Part shown: positions 1 through 10,689 of the stretch, piece after piece
Layout of the letters: the number at the start of each line of letters is the position of its first letter
Numbering within the stretch: the stretch's first letter is position 1
NCBI GenBank assembly: GCA_033961575.1
Contig: CM066728.1
Location: 179,729,678-179,793,677, forward strand
From: Aselliscus stoliczkanus
Lineage: Eukaryota > Chordata > Mammalia > Chiroptera > Hipposideridae
Length of the DNA stretch: 64,000 bases
Direction: 5' to 3'
Translations under genes and position numbers: made by a program
Notes under the pieces: generated by a model
What the model was told of the DNA's origin: nothing
Seen by the model: the letters and a program-made list of their open reading frames with translations, nothing else
Databases searched by the model: none

Positions 1-531
1 ATGTGTTCTCAGGGAACACTGGCCAGTGTATGCCATCTTTGCACTCTCCCTGTCTCACTACAGCTCCCTAGTGTCTCAGTGTCTCCCAGATAGGAGTTTA
101 TACACTCGCTTGGAGCCCTGATTTTGGGCACTGCCCCTGGAGGACGCTTCTAGATTGGCTGGCCCTTGGCCAGTGGGGCTTATGCTTGCAGTCCCATAGG
201 ACAGTATATATTTGCATACTCCAAAAGCTGCTGCTTGAGATTCTGGCTTCCAATTAGCCTGAATCTAGGTGTTGAGATCCTCCACTTTGGGAGACTGACG
301 GGTCTTGGCACATCCTCAACTACTAGGAACCATTAAAAATAAAAAAAGGCTGTTTGGCAATCACAAAGGTTTGAGAGGCAACCAAGAGCTAAGGCAGGGT
401 TGAATGTTAAGGTTCACTTCCTACATTAAACGACTCCTTCAAGATTGGGAGAGGTGGCTGTTTTACCTAAGTCATAAAACCAAAACAGAGAGTCAAGCAA
501 AATGAAGAAACAAAGGAATATGTCCCAAACA
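1..531. other. Unassigned non-coding sequence, possibly part of an old LTR
   Basis: No convincing reading frame. The first 300 bases are moderately GC-rich compared with the AT-rich sequence after 340, and they read like the body of an old LTR or other repeat, but I could not match a family or find edges. Bases 340-531 show nothing I recognise. Confidence 0.3.
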
Positions 532-594
532 AAATAATAATAATAATAATACATACATACATACATACATACATACATGCATACATACATACAT
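532..594. repeat. Compound microsatellite (AAT)n then (ACAT)n
   Basis: About six AAT units run directly into about eleven ACAT units, with one interruption (catgcatac). The tetranucleotide tract is nearly pure, so it is probably length-polymorphic. A short TAA tract also lies at 850-866. Confidence 0.95.
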
Positions 595-1047
595 AAAACC
601 ACAGGGGAAAAACAATGAAAACTGCCAAAGGAATGCTAGTTAATAATTTACTAAGCATCTATCTCATTTTCACCTAGAAACACAGGAAGACGTAGTTTAA
701 GATAGGGTTGACAAGGCTCTCTTGTTCCCACCCAAAATGACACCCCAATTTGGCATGGTCCTGTAATTTCATCATTAGAAATGTATTGTTTTGGCTCTTT
801 ATTTTACATCTTTGGGATTTTTTTAAAAAAAGTAAAGGGTTCTAGAGTTATAATAATAATAATAAGCAACTTTATATTGCTTTTGTCCTGACTTTCAGTG
901 TAAGGGGAAAAAAAATTCTATACATTTTCATGAGGGGAAGGTGGTAAAGAGATAACTGAGCCAGGAAGTTGCAGGCAACAAAAGGCCAAAACGAAGTATT
1001 CAGTTGTGACTTTTCATTTTATCCACCTCTTTTTTCATTCTCCCCCA

Positions 1048-1048
<1 letters not shown>
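595..1048. other. AT-rich unassigned interval
   Basis: Stops in all frames, short A and T runs and a small (TAA)n tract. No gene or recognised transposon is seen. Confidence 0.5.

Positions 1049-1079
<31 letters not shown>
1049..1079. repeat. (AC)n microsatellite
   Basis: About 15 AC units followed by a poly(T) stretch with TC steps. Reading frames through it give only poly-Thr/His peptides and are not genes. Confidence 0.95.
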
Positions 1080-1080
<1 letters not shown>

Positions 1081-1187
1081 ACTACTTTTTTTTTCTCTCT
1101 TTTATTCCAGTCTCTAGTTTCCCAGTTATCAATTTCTGCAGGCAATCAGGACATACTCATCCACGAAGGATTCGATGTGCACAAAAG

Positions 1188-1262
1188 CAGTAGTTCTCAA
1201 CCTTGACTCTCACGAAATATTAGAATCGATGGGGGACAGGGATAGTTTTAAAAGATTCCAGA
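1188..1262 (+). mobile_element. hAT/Charlie-type (MER-like) terminal fragment
   Basis: The piece starts with cagtagttctcaacc, close to the cagtggttctcaacc terminus of many mammalian hAT-Charlie elements. It continues with a degraded 'attagaatc...ttttaaaa' section typical of one such MER family. No opposite terminus is seen. The exact family is not assigned. Confidence 0.5.
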
Positions 1263-1287
1263 CAATGACACTCTTCTTTTCCTCTTA

Positions 1288-1402
1288 CCATGAGCTCTTT
1301 GAGGGCAAGAATCAGTATCATGCATTTCCCAGTATCTAGCACAGTGCTTGGGATTTATTCAACAGACATCTGTGGAATTAAATTAATGAGTTGCTGGAAA
1401 TG
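1288..1402 (+). mobile_element. L2 LINE 3' end fragment
   Basis: The order is 'atgagctctttgagggcaag', then 'ctagcacagtgcttgg', then 'ttattcaacaga..tgtggaatt'. This follows the 3' untranslated end of mammalian L2 with moderate decay. It is ancient and inactive. Confidence 0.8.
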
Positions 1403-1835
1403 CAGTTACTTAAAGGACAGTGAGTCAAGAGGAAGGCGCAGGTTATGCTGCAGTAACAAAGAGCTCAAAAATCACAATCGCTTAATCGTTTTCCTTTCCA
1501 CAATCACAATCGTTTTCCTTTCTCACTCATACTACCAGTTCTTTGTGAATTGTGCTGTGTCATCCTCACTCCCGACCCCAAGCTGGTCACTATCAAAAAC
1601 ACTGCCAATTGCTGACTAGAAAGAAAAAGTGCACGACAAACCTTGTATGTGCTTTTAAAGCTTCCACTTGGAAGTGACACATTATTACTCAAATTTCATT
1701 TACTAAAGCAAATCATATGGCCATATTTATCTTCAAGGAGCAAGAAAGTGCAGTTGCACGTTATGCTTGTGAGAAGTGTGACAAGATTTGGTGGCCAGCA
1801 CTAATGACTTCCCTTTTTAGGAGTCAAAAATAGGA
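1403..1835. other. Unassigned interval
   Basis: A short imperfect direct repeat (cacaatcgcttaatcgttttcctttc, copied as cacaatcgttttcctttc) lies at about 1473-1520. Reading frames here are short and overlap on both strands, so I call no gene. Confidence 0.4.
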
Positions 1836-1962
1836 ACTAACATGTTATGTACCTACCACGTACAAGACATTTTTAATTATCACTTCGATTTCATGACTTT
1901 TATCACTATTGTTATTCCCATTTTATGATAAATAAACTGAGACTCAATTAGGTTAAGTATGA
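1836..1962 (+). mobile_element. MIR SINE fragment
   Basis: The core and 3' half of MIR are readable: 'tacctaccacgtacaagaca', a degraded 'cattttat..ataaactgagactcaa', then 'aggttaagta'. This is the familiar 'aaactgaggctcagagaggttaagta' region. Ancient tRNA-derived SINE. Confidence 0.8.
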
Positions 1963-2353
1963 AGCAGCTCTCATTTTTGTCCAATAGTGGTTCCAAAGGC
2001 CAAGTTTTTTTTACTAATCCCCATTGTATATGACTGAAGTTTTTAGTCCTTGCCTAACGAAGAGTTAGTTGCATTTTTCCAGTTGGGATTGTAGATTTAG
2101 GTAATTCCGGTGGACTTTTTCTACCACCAGCTGTTCTACTATCTAGTATAATTGTCTGCTTCCTATGAGGATCTGTTTTGCTAATTTAAAAAATTACATG
2201 TGTAAATGTCAAAATAAAATCCTGGTGTTCTCTAAAAAATGTTTTCCTCAGGCCTACATTTGGCTCATTTTTTTGGAATGAATTCCCAGTTCTAGTTCAA
2301 TGAAAACCATAAAAGCAGAAAAAAAATATCTGTGGGGTTGAAGGATGCAAGTA
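1963..2353. other. Unassigned interval
   Basis: AT-rich sequence without a recognisable repeat or credible reading frame. Confidence 0.4.
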
Positions 2354-2365
2354 CAGGCTTCTTTG

Positions 2366-2533
2366 TTGTTTTTTTTCCATTTGTTTGTTTTTTTAGCTGA
2401 GCCACACTGCCATCTGTGGGCAGCTCAGCTCAGCAGCTGCTCAGCTCAGGCCTGAAATCGAACCGGCAGCCCTGTCGCTCAGAGATCACACTCTTGAGGG
2501 AGCTCTTAACCAACTGAGCCACTTGGCTGGCCC
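2366..2533 (-). mobile_element. SINE-A copy (short tRNA-derived SINE)
   Basis: Read on the minus strand it begins ggggccagccaagtggctca, with a pol III A-box-like TGGCnnAGTGG form, passes a degenerate B box, and ends in the 'ggcagtgtggctcagct' tail plus an A-rich stretch. A perfect 12-bp target duplication, caggcttctttg, lies at 2354-2365 and 2534-2545, which fixes the edges. The perfect duplication suggests a fairly recent insertion. Confidence 0.92.
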
Positions 2534-2624
2534 CAGGCTTCTTTGCTTTTGATAGTGGTTTCTGCCACAGCACTTAATGCAATACACCCAAATTGTTTCT
2601 CTTTCTTCTTTTAAAAACAGTCTA

Positions 2625-2705
2625 TTGGGTTGTTGGAAAAGTCATGACGTATTTTTTCTATGTTTTTTGTTGCAAAAATGCGTCATGACTTTTCCAACAA
2701 CCCAA
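2625..2705. mobile_element. Mariner-type MITE, 81 bp, with 25-bp perfect terminal inverted repeats
   Basis: The termini start ttgggttgttggaaaagtca and are exact reverse complements over 25 bases. With the flanking TA and one more base each side, the inverted repeat is 28 bases. TA target duplications sit at 2623-2624 and 2706-2707. The 31-base centre is T/A-rich. Length and layout match the human 80-bp MADE1 class, and the terminus resembles mariner ends that begin TTGGGTTGGC. There is no coding capacity, so it would have been moved by a mariner transposase in trans. The perfect arms argue for a young copy. Confidence 0.9.
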
Positions 2706-2709
2706 TAGT

Positions 2710-3136
2710 TAGGAAATGAGAAATTATGAATACTTATGATTTTTATATTAGAACAGGTATTTTTCTGGGCTTAAATGCTCAGGAAGCACAAAAATGGAGT
2801 TTCTCTTTGTAACACCAGCTCAGCACAGGGCTCCTGAGTACCAAGATAGGTGCAGTGTTAAGGCAGGGCTCAGAGGGGAGGAGCATGGGAGGGAGCTTGG
2901 TCTATTGATTTCATCAGGGGAATTGAAGTCTAAAACCCTGGCTGTCTTCCTGATTCCTGCAGGCACTCCCTGAGTGACCTCCAGGGTGCCCCTCTGTCTC
3001 TTAGAGCCACATCAGCAAGGAAATAAGGATTAAATAATACTGGTAAAGGAGACAGGCTGGGGAAAGGCAGAGTCGGGACAGACCATTTGGAGGGCAAGCA
3101 AGAGCACTTCTTTCTAACAGCTCAAAAAAAATTGTG
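2710..3136. other. Unassigned interval with a weak MIR-like section
   Basis: The 2925-3045 part ('gtctaaaaccctggctgtc', 'gagtgacctccagggtgcccctctgtctc', 'aggattaaataatactgg') loosely follows MIR order on the plus strand. It is too degraded for a firm call. Nothing else is recognised. Confidence 0.35.
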
Positions 3137-3146
3137 CTCCTTTCCT

Positions 3147-3787
3147 CCTTTTTTTTTTTTAAATTTTTTAAAAGATTTTATTGGGGAATTGAGGGAGGGG
3201 AACAGTGTTGGGGAATTGGGGGAGGGGAACAGAGGAGTTGTTGTTCTTCAATCTTCATTGTGGAGGGCGCCAGTTACCATCTGGCTTCGTATTGGCAACT
3301 CATGGCCTATAAGCTCAAGGTGCTGAGTTCAATCTTAGTTGCAGGTGGGTGTAGCCACCACCCATGCGGCAGTCGAAACAGCAGCCTTGTTGTTAAGAGC
3401 TCACACCCTATCCACTGAACCATTCGCAGGGCAGCTCAGCTCAAGGTGCCGAGTTCAGTCTTTTAGTTGCGGGTGGGTGTAGCACACCATTGAACAGGCA
3501 ATCTTGTTACACCAGCTTTGCCATCCTGCCATCTGTTGGCAGCTCAGCCACAGCTCAGTGAGGGTGCAGCTTTCACTGGCCCATGTGGGAACCGAACCAG
3601 CGGCCCTGCTGCTCAGAGCATGCACTCCCAGCCAAGTTTTTTTTTTTTTTTTTTTTAGCTGAGCCATCCTGCCACCTGTTGGCAGCTTAGCAGCAGCTAA
3701 GCTCGGGCTGGCATCGAATTGCTGTTGCTCAGAGCTCAGCTCACACCCTTGAGCAAGCTCTTAATCAACTGAGCCACTTGGTCAGCC
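3147..3787 (-). mobile_element. Composite SINE: SINE-A joined through poly(A) to a 5'-truncated long SINE
   Basis: On the minus strand a complete SINE-A (3787 to about 3657) ends in a run of 20 A. It is followed directly by a longer Ves-like SINE lacking the start of its head (3636 to about 3147) and ending in an AATAAAATCTTTT-like tail. One possible target duplication, ctcctttcct, flanks the whole block (3137-3146 and 3788-3797), and no separate duplication flanks the inner SINE-A. The long part also has an internal duplication: 'gctcaaggtg(c/t)(c/t)gagttca' to 'gggtgggtgtag' occurs at 3313-3355 and 3439-3482. Confidence 0.75.
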
Positions 3788-3797
3788 CTCCTTTCCT

Positions 3798-4621
3798 TCT
3801 TAAACTGCATTCACCCTTTACCTGTCTCTGGCTCAGAATTTCCATATAAAATAGAATTCAAAATATTGGGAAAAAGGAGATGTGTGCCTAGAGCCTCAAC
3901 TGTGGGATAAGTCTGCAGGAATGTGCTAGTTCATCTTTGGTTTTGAATGCTCGACTAAATTTGTAGTTTTATTCAATTCATGAAAGCAAAATGAATGTAT
4001 TATTAGTCATTTTCCCAGCTCAGGGGTCTCAAGTTGTTCAGTTCAGCAATACCTTTCCCCCTCCAAATATTGTAAATGTGGTGGTGGCGAGGGGTTGGGA
4101 GGTGGTCCTGATTCCATAGACGTTCTCCCTTAGCTCAACACTGGGGTTCAGTAAATAAGTGTGTTTGGTGTTCATGCTCACCATCTCCCCAAATTAGCCT
4201 TAATTGATAATAATGGTGATCGTTTCTTTTCTACCTGTCACTCCTGATTGCTTATTTCTCAATTTGTTTGGAATCAAGGTAGAAGACAGGTGATATATAT
4301 TGAGTCCTTCAAATACTCCAGATATTATTACAAGATTTTATATCAAAAAAGGACAATTTTTTCTCTCCATAGCTCCTTCTTCCTGGTCCCTTGAAATAAT
4401 CATTTTCAAAGGTTTTAGCTATTTGTTTTTGAGGTGTTTTTTTTCCCCTTTCCTCCCAGTACTTATCACTATCTTTTGAAGCAGTAGGCTCATTTTGTTA
4501 TCTCCTGGTTTTTCTGATTTGGATATTAGCTATTAAATTCCTATCATGGAAAAGAAAAGGATTTCTTTCTCTTACAATATCCCCCACTTACTCCCTAAAG
4601 TCCTCATCTTTTCAATATAGT
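3798..4621. other. Unassigned interval
   Basis: AT-rich sequence with no recognised transposon, RNA gene or credible reading frame. Confidence 0.45.
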
Positions 4622-4634
4622 TATGTCACCATTT

Positions 4635-5105
4635 TATTTATTTATTTATTTTTTTAAAAGATTTTATTGGGGAATTGGGGGAGGGGAACAGCGTTGGGAA
4701 ATCAGGGAAGGGGAACAGACAAGTTGCTGTCTTTTTGTTCTTCAGTCTAGTTGCGGAGGACATTGCTTCACTGGCCCATGTTGGTATTGTCATTGCCCTC
4801 TTCCCAGATGAGGCAGATCGGTAGCCGGCCTCTGGATGGTCTCTCACCGTGGCTATTGGCAGCTCACGCTGGCTGCCGGCCACTCACGCTGGCTGCCGGC
4901 CACTCACTGTAGCCTATGGCAGCCCACTGCAGCAGGGACTGCAGTTATGCTGTCCCTGGGGACTCACAGCAGCCCAGCTCCAGGTGGAGCTGTTGTTCAC
5001 CATTAGCTGTAGGGGGCAGTGTCACTGGCCCTCATATGTGGGATCTGAACCAGGGCTGCTGGCATCCCAAGCCAGCTCTTAACCAATATGCCACTCGGCC
5101 AGCCC
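4635..5105 (-). mobile_element. SINE-C copy 1 (long tRNA-derived SINE, 471 bp)
   Basis: A 13-bp target duplication, tatgtcaccattt, lies at 4622-4634 and 5106-5118. On the minus strand the order is: tRNA-like head with a weakened B box, a segment rich in 'ctgctgcagtgggctgccatagg', tandem copies of a roughly 20-bp 'ctcacgctggctgccggcca' unit (two here, about 4862-4901), 'caactagactgaagaacaa', then 'ttccccaataaaatctttt' and A-rich sequence. Reading frames through it are chance frames. Confidence 0.92.
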
Positions 5106-5118
5106 TATGTCACCATTT

Positions 5119-6164
5119 AAAAAAATTAATACTAACACCCTATAATTAATTAATAGATCCTTTTAATTATGCAAGTATAATCACCAGTTGAACTATTTAG
5201 TATACTAATTCACCCTAAACTCTCTGACACAACTAAACATTTTCTCTCAGTATTTTCAAACACATCAGTTGATCTACCAGTTTCATGTTTTCCTTCCCAG
5301 GAGACATCAATCCTGGAACCGCGTGCACTCCTGCTGTCATCTCAACTGACAGATTTCTAGGCCTGTGGCATAGTTAGCATCCTAGGAATTCCCTTTGGCT
5401 CTTGTGTTTTGTTTAAAGTCCTGTTTCCTAAGTTCTCTTTCTTATTTACTCCCTTGTTTATTGGGACACAGCCTCCAGTACCTTCCTCAGAAGGGGGCTT
5501 GGAAGAATTCTTGAATGCTTATGTGTCTGTAATGTCTTTATCCTACCCCCACCGTCTGTTGAAAGTATGCCGATGTGTACATTTTCTAGGTTAGAAATGA
5601 TCTTCTCTCAGAATGTTTAAGGTGTTTATTTCTTTCCTGACTTTGATGTTCCATGGTTGCTGTAGAGAAGCTTGCTGCTGTTCAGATTCCTGGTCCTTTC
5701 TGATGGGATCTGGTTTATCTTTTATTTTTTTTCCTTTTTTCTTCTTCCTTTTTTTTTTTAATGTTAGAACCTTCACTTTATTTACATCGTTCTAAAACTT
5801 CATCATAATGCACATTGGAGTGTCTCTTTTCTCTTTAATGATTTTTTATTCTAGAAACTCATATACATCTGGGAAGATTATATTTGTATATATTTGAAAA
5901 ATAATTTTTTTCTATCCATTAGCTCTGTCTTTTCTGGGGTATCATTGTTTTGATTTTGACCTTGTTTGGCAGGTCCTCTAATTAAGACATTTTTTTCCTC
6001 TATTTTCCATCTCTTGAGTGATTTTCAACTTTATCATTTAATCCTTCTAGTGTTAAAAAATTTCAGCTTATATTTTTAATTTTTAGAAGGTCTATTTTGT
6101 TCTTTGCATATTGCTTTTATATATAGTTTTCTGTTTATGTATCTTAGGTCTAGTAGCTTCTCTT
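5119..6164. other. AT-rich unassigned interval
   Basis: T-rich on the plus strand from about 5800. It may hold a very old minus-strand LINE, but no motif is clear. No gene is called. Confidence 0.4.
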
Positions 6165-6174
6165 CTCTCTCTTT

Positions 6175-6300
6175 GAGATAATATAAGCTTCATGAGGCCA
6201 GGAATTTTTCTGCTTTGTTCATTACTTTATGTTCAACACCTAGAACAATGAGTGCCTTGTATAGTAGGTGTTCAATAAATATCTTTGAATGAATGAGAAT
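6175..6300 (+). mobile_element. L2 LINE 3' end fragment
   Basis: 'ataagcttcatgaggccagg', 'caacacctagaacaatgagtgcc' and 'taggtgttcaataaatatct..gaatgaatga' follow the L2 3' end in order. Good preservation for such an old element. Confidence 0.9.
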
Positions 6301-6722
6301 ATTTATTATAGCTTATTGCACCTTGTCTTCTCTCTGAAGTTTCAGTTTCCTACAAGTTCTTATTGCTGTTTGTTCTGGCCAAGTTTTCATGGCACAGACC
6401 TTTCTAAAATGTCTGGTATACTTTGATGTTTATTAATAATTAAGAGTGAGGCATTAAAATGTTAATTCAAAGCTCCTGCTTGGATGGGATCTGTCAAGAA
6501 GAGGGCTTTACTGTAGGGTGATCAAGTAGGGATTCAACCATTCCATTGCAGGACACACAAGTGTCAGTATCTCTACATAACTTCTCTTGGGCTGATCAAT
6601 TTCCCTATAGGGGAGTTCTCCAAGCTCCTGTCATTGGTATTTATTATCAGCTGCCAGAATCATGGGAGTTGAGCAAGGAAAAAGGTTGGTGGAGTTTCAT
6701 TATTCAATTTATAGACTTTAAA
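6301..6722. other. Unassigned interval
   Basis: No repeat is recognised. A 91-codon frame at 6546-6821 runs into the SINE at 6737 and is a chance frame. Confidence 0.4.
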
Positions 6723-6736
6723 ATCGCTCACATTTG

Positions 6737-7203
6737 GGGCCGGCAGAGTGGCGCACTGGTTAAGAGCTGGTTTTGGGATGCCAGTGGCCCCGGTTCGGAT
6801 CCCATGTATGAGGGCCAGTGACACTGCCCTCTACAGCTAAGAGCTCCACCTGGAGCTGGGCTGCATGAGCCCTAGTGATGGCGTAGGCTGCAGCCCCTGC
6901 TGCAGTGGGCTGCCATAGGCTACAGTGAGTGGCTGGCAGCCAACCTGAGTGGCTGGCAGCCAGCGTGAGCTGCCAATAGCCGTGTTGAGTGACCATCCAG
7001 AGGTCGGTGACCGATCTGCCTCATCTGGGAAGAGGGCAACGACGATACCAACATGGGCGAGTGAAGCAACGTCCTCCGCAACTAGACTGAAGAACAACAA
7101 AAAAAAAGACAGCAACTTGTCTGTTCCCCTTCCCTGATTCCCCAATGCTGTTCCCCTCCCCCAATTTCCCAATAAAATCTTAAAAATAATAATAAAAAAA
7201 AAG
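6737..7203 (+). mobile_element. SINE-C copy 2 (long tRNA-derived SINE, 467 bp)
   Basis: Head ggggccggcagagtggcgca, a near-consensus B box ggttcggatcc, then the long body and a tail with aataaaatctt. A 14-bp target duplication, at(c/t)gctcacatttg, lies at 6723-6736 and 7204-7217 with one mismatch. The internal unit 'gtgagtggctggcagccaac' / 'ctgagtggctggcagccagc' is present twice (about 6925-6966). Confidence 0.92.
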
Positions 7204-7423
7204 ATTGCTCACATTTGAACACAAGTTTGCCCAAAGTTTCAGACAGCTCTGGTCTAGCTCCTTCAAAGGGTCAACCTCCAATCTTCTGCCAGGGTGTGGG
7301 GGAAGGTATCTCCTGGCTACGCAGGATGGGGAAGGGTGTTTGGAAATCTAACTTCTTCTTTAACACTTTCCACCAAGCTTCCTATTTTCAGCCCCATCTT
7401 GTATCCTTGCTGTATTAGTTTTC

Positions 7424-7700
7424 TCTTGCTGCTATAACACATTGGCAGAAGCTTAGTGTCATAAAATAACATACATATATTATCTAACAGTTCTGTACAT
7501 TGGAAGTCCAGTATAGTCTCACCTGGCTAAAATCAAGGTGTCAGCAAGGCACCTTTTCTGGAGCATCTAGGGGAGAACCCGTTTCCTGCTCATTCATGTG
7601 TTGGCAGAATTCAGTTCCATGCAGTTACAGGACTGAGACCTCTGTTTCTGACTGTCAACTGGGGGCAGGGTTCAATTTCTCTTTGGGGCTCATATGAAGG
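7424..7700 (-). mobile_element. MaLR (MLT1-type) LTR, minus orientation
   Basis: It starts tgtattagttttctcttgct and continues 'gctataacacattggcagaa', 'taacagttctgtacattggaa', 'tcaaggtgtcagcaaggc' and 'ggagcatctaggggagaa'. This is the reverse complement of the 3' part of MLT1/MST-class LTRs, which end in '...ctaataca'. It is a non-coding fossil LTR without internal viral genes. The distal edge is unclear and may reach 7800. Confidence 0.75.
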
Positions 7701-7800
7701 GTAGTAGATCACAGATGTTTTGTTTTTAATCATTTGGCATTTATTCCTCTTCAGTCCACTTGGATCAGCACTGCAAATCTGATTAATACTCCCCTCTCCT

Positions 7801-9160
7801 TCATCACACACCTGCCAATATCATATAAATTCACAAGTTCTAGTGAAATATTGTAGGATATCTCAATAAGCCTTGATAAATGGTCACCTGTCACAACAGC
7901 ATCTGAGAAATAGTTGTAGCTCTACAGCCAGTTGGCCAATGTCCAGTAAGCAGTGTAGATAGTCGTGTAGTCTTTATAAAACATTTTGTGCTTTGGGAAG
8001 ATCACCAGTTTATTTTCATGCTGCAATTAGAGTTGCTATTGCCATCTAAATAGTTTGGTTTTTATTTGTCTTTTATAGTAACTGTGTTGTAATTCTTGAG
8101 TAAATGTACATTTTAAAGTTTTGAAGGATTTATAACAAAAGGTTGAAGACAAACACCTAGAATGAAGGGACAACAAAGTTTTATATTTCTCAAAATTTTT
8201 GTTAAATATAATTAACAGATCCAATGATATAAAAATTATATTATTAAAAGGTAAAAAATGTTAAACACAAATATTTTAATAGATTAGGAATCATTTTCTG
8301 TTAAATGTCTTGATTTAAACATAGGAAATTTATAATCATCATTAAGGAAAAAAATTTAAAACATCAAATTCTTGAAAAAGTAAATGAAGCTACTTGAAAA
8401 TCCTTTAAAAAATGGACATTTTTAGGCATGAATATTTAATAAAATGTCAAAAAAAATATCAACACATACACATAATTGTAATCTATATTTATAGTCCTGG
8501 CTTGTTAAAAACATATCTACTGAAATGAGAATGCTACTTTTTGGGAAACATAAATCAATACAGTAAAATTTTAGTCATTATTGTTAAAACTTCATCTAGT
8601 GTGTGTGAATATAGTGGAATACTTTCCTTTAAATGAAAAATTCAATACTTTGGAGAGAGTTGGAAGTTTGGTTTTTTTAATATTGAAGAGCTGACATAAA
8701 TCAGATCTGATGCTATTAAAGCTTATGTTGTTGGTACCAGAGAAAAATGATTTCAGTGAAATATATTCACAAAAACTCTACTGAACTTTATACAGATGTG
8801 CAAATGTAATGTTAAGGAGAAAGTTTGGAGTATTCGCCATAATTAAAAAAAAATTCTGGATATTTTAACTTGGTTTTAAGCCACCACCATATTTAGTCAT
8901 TTCTGGATGATGCATTTAAAGATGTTTTCTTGATAACTTTATGTTTACTACTAGAATATAATATGTTCATCAAATAAACACCAGAGAGAATTGTCCAGTA
9001 TTTTGAAAAGATGGGAAACAAAATAATGAAAATTAGAGAAATATTTGTGCCTCAACTGTCAGCTTATAGTGCTAGAGCTGCCATTATTAGAAATTATGAA
9101 AGGGGGTAAACATTTGAGAAATGAAAACTTTTTTTTTTTAAATGAATTGGAGAATTAGAG
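7801..9160. other. AT-rich unassigned interval
   Basis: More than 1.3 kb of AT-rich DNA with no clear transposon, repeat array or sustained frame. The longest frames are near 60 codons. Confidence 0.45.
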
Positions 9161-9164
9161 TTTA

Positions 9165-10140
9165 AAAAAGATCTTTATTAAGATATAATTCATATACCAT
9201 AAACTCATTTTTTAAAAAATGTACAATTTAATTGTTTTTAGTGAAAAAAATGAAATTTAGTGAAGAAGAAATGATATTGACAATGGACCATAATTTAGGG
9301 CATCTTATAATGTTGTGAAATAATAGAAAGGTGTGAGTATTGGAATATTTTATTTTTCCAGTATTGTTTTGGTTACTCCGGGCCCCTTGCATTTCCATAG
9401 GAATTGTATTGAAGCTGTAGAATATTGTTATCTTAACAATATTAAGTCTTTCAACTTGTGAACATGGGAATTCTTTTCATTTATTTAGGTCTTCTTTCAT
9501 TTCTTTCAATAATGTTTTGTCACTTTTCAGAGTACATGTTTTATACCTCTTTTGTTAAATGTAATCCTAAGTATTTTATTATTTTCAAAGCTATTGTAAA
9601 TTGAATTATTTTCTCAATTTCATTTTGTGTTTATGTGTTGCTAGTGCATACAAATACAATTAATTTTTGTATATTATCTTATACCCTGCAACCTTGCTGA
9701 ACTTGTTTATGAGTTCTTATAGTTTTCTAGTGGATTCCTTAGGCTATCTTATATACAGGATCATGTCACTTCTAAGTAAAGAGTTTTACTTCCTCCTTTT
9801 CCAATCAGGATGCCTTTTATCTCATTTTCTTTCCTAGTTGCACTGGTTAGAACCTCCACTACTGTACTATGTTGAGTAAAAGTGGCAAGAACTGTCTTAT
9901 TTCTCATCTCAAGGGAAAAGCATTCAATCTTTCATCATTAATTATGCTGGCTTTGGATTTTTCATAGGTGGCCTTTATCAGGTTGAGGAAGTTCCTTTCT
10001 ATTCCTTCTTTATTGAATGTTTTTATCATGAAAAGGTGTTGGATTTTGTCAAATGCTTTTTTTTTTTTGCATATATTAAGATGATCATGGGTTTTTGTCC
10101 TGTATTCTATTGACATTAATGATTTTCAGATGTTTGGAGA
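9165..10140 (-). mobile_element. Old L1 fragment (L1-A), ORF2 reverse-transcriptase region
   Basis: Minus-strand translation at 10116-9904 gives the RT-domain track 'KAFDKIQHLFMIKTFNK' to 'NLIKATYEK' and 'AFPLR'. The sequence down to about 9360 continues through the later RT region with many stops. The piece at 9165-9245 looks like the L1 3' untranslated region of an older subfamily, so the ORF2 C-terminal part appears deleted or this is a second fragment. A poly(A) replaces the Asp-Ala-Glu codons before KAFDK. It is inactive. Confidence 0.82.
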
Positions 10141-10685
10141 TTTTATTTTAATAAATGATTTTCTAACAGAGATGTCAGTACTCTAATTTTACAAGAAAGA
10201 AATGCTTCAATTATTAAAGTCGTCATATTAATTTGACGAACTATCACAGTGATTGAACACATACTATCATATTTTTCTTAATGCCTGTCAACATAACAGA
10301 CAAAGGGGTATAGTAGTGTTAATAATTGAGTACCTTGCATGAAAGCCCACCTACATTTCATGGAAATATTGACAAGTCTTCACTTTGTCATTCATCATAT
10401 TGACTTACCCTCTTCATCTATACATTTAATAAGGATGCTTGTGTTTTACATTCAGTTTGCCGGTAAAATAATTGAACAAGACAATGCCGTAGACTGACAT
10501 TTCCTTTGCCATTCTTTTAGAGATTGCTGTCCAAGTTTACACAAATCTATTAATGAATAATTTAATATTTGGCCATTCCTCTAACAAGAAATCCACCCAA
10601 CAATGCCACCAGGCAGAGTATGTTACTTTATCTTATTCAAAAATACATCTTAGGAGATTTATTAAAAATGAAGATATATGTGGTG
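10141..10685. other. Unassigned interval
   Basis: AT-rich with no recognised element. Two overlapping frames at 10553-10795 lack any family resemblance. Confidence 0.4.
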
Positions 10686-10689
10686 AATT

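Noticed and set aside
6737..6830. tRNA-like A and B boxes that might suggest a tRNA gene
   Set aside because: The same head recurs in many copies with target duplications and A tails, and no proper acceptor stem or anticodon arm can be closed. These are SINE heads.
7424..7800. Possible endogenous retrovirus with coding genes next to the LTR-like pieces
   Set aside because: Only MaLR-type LTR fragments are seen (also 43795 and 63798). No gag, pol or env-like frame lies nearby.
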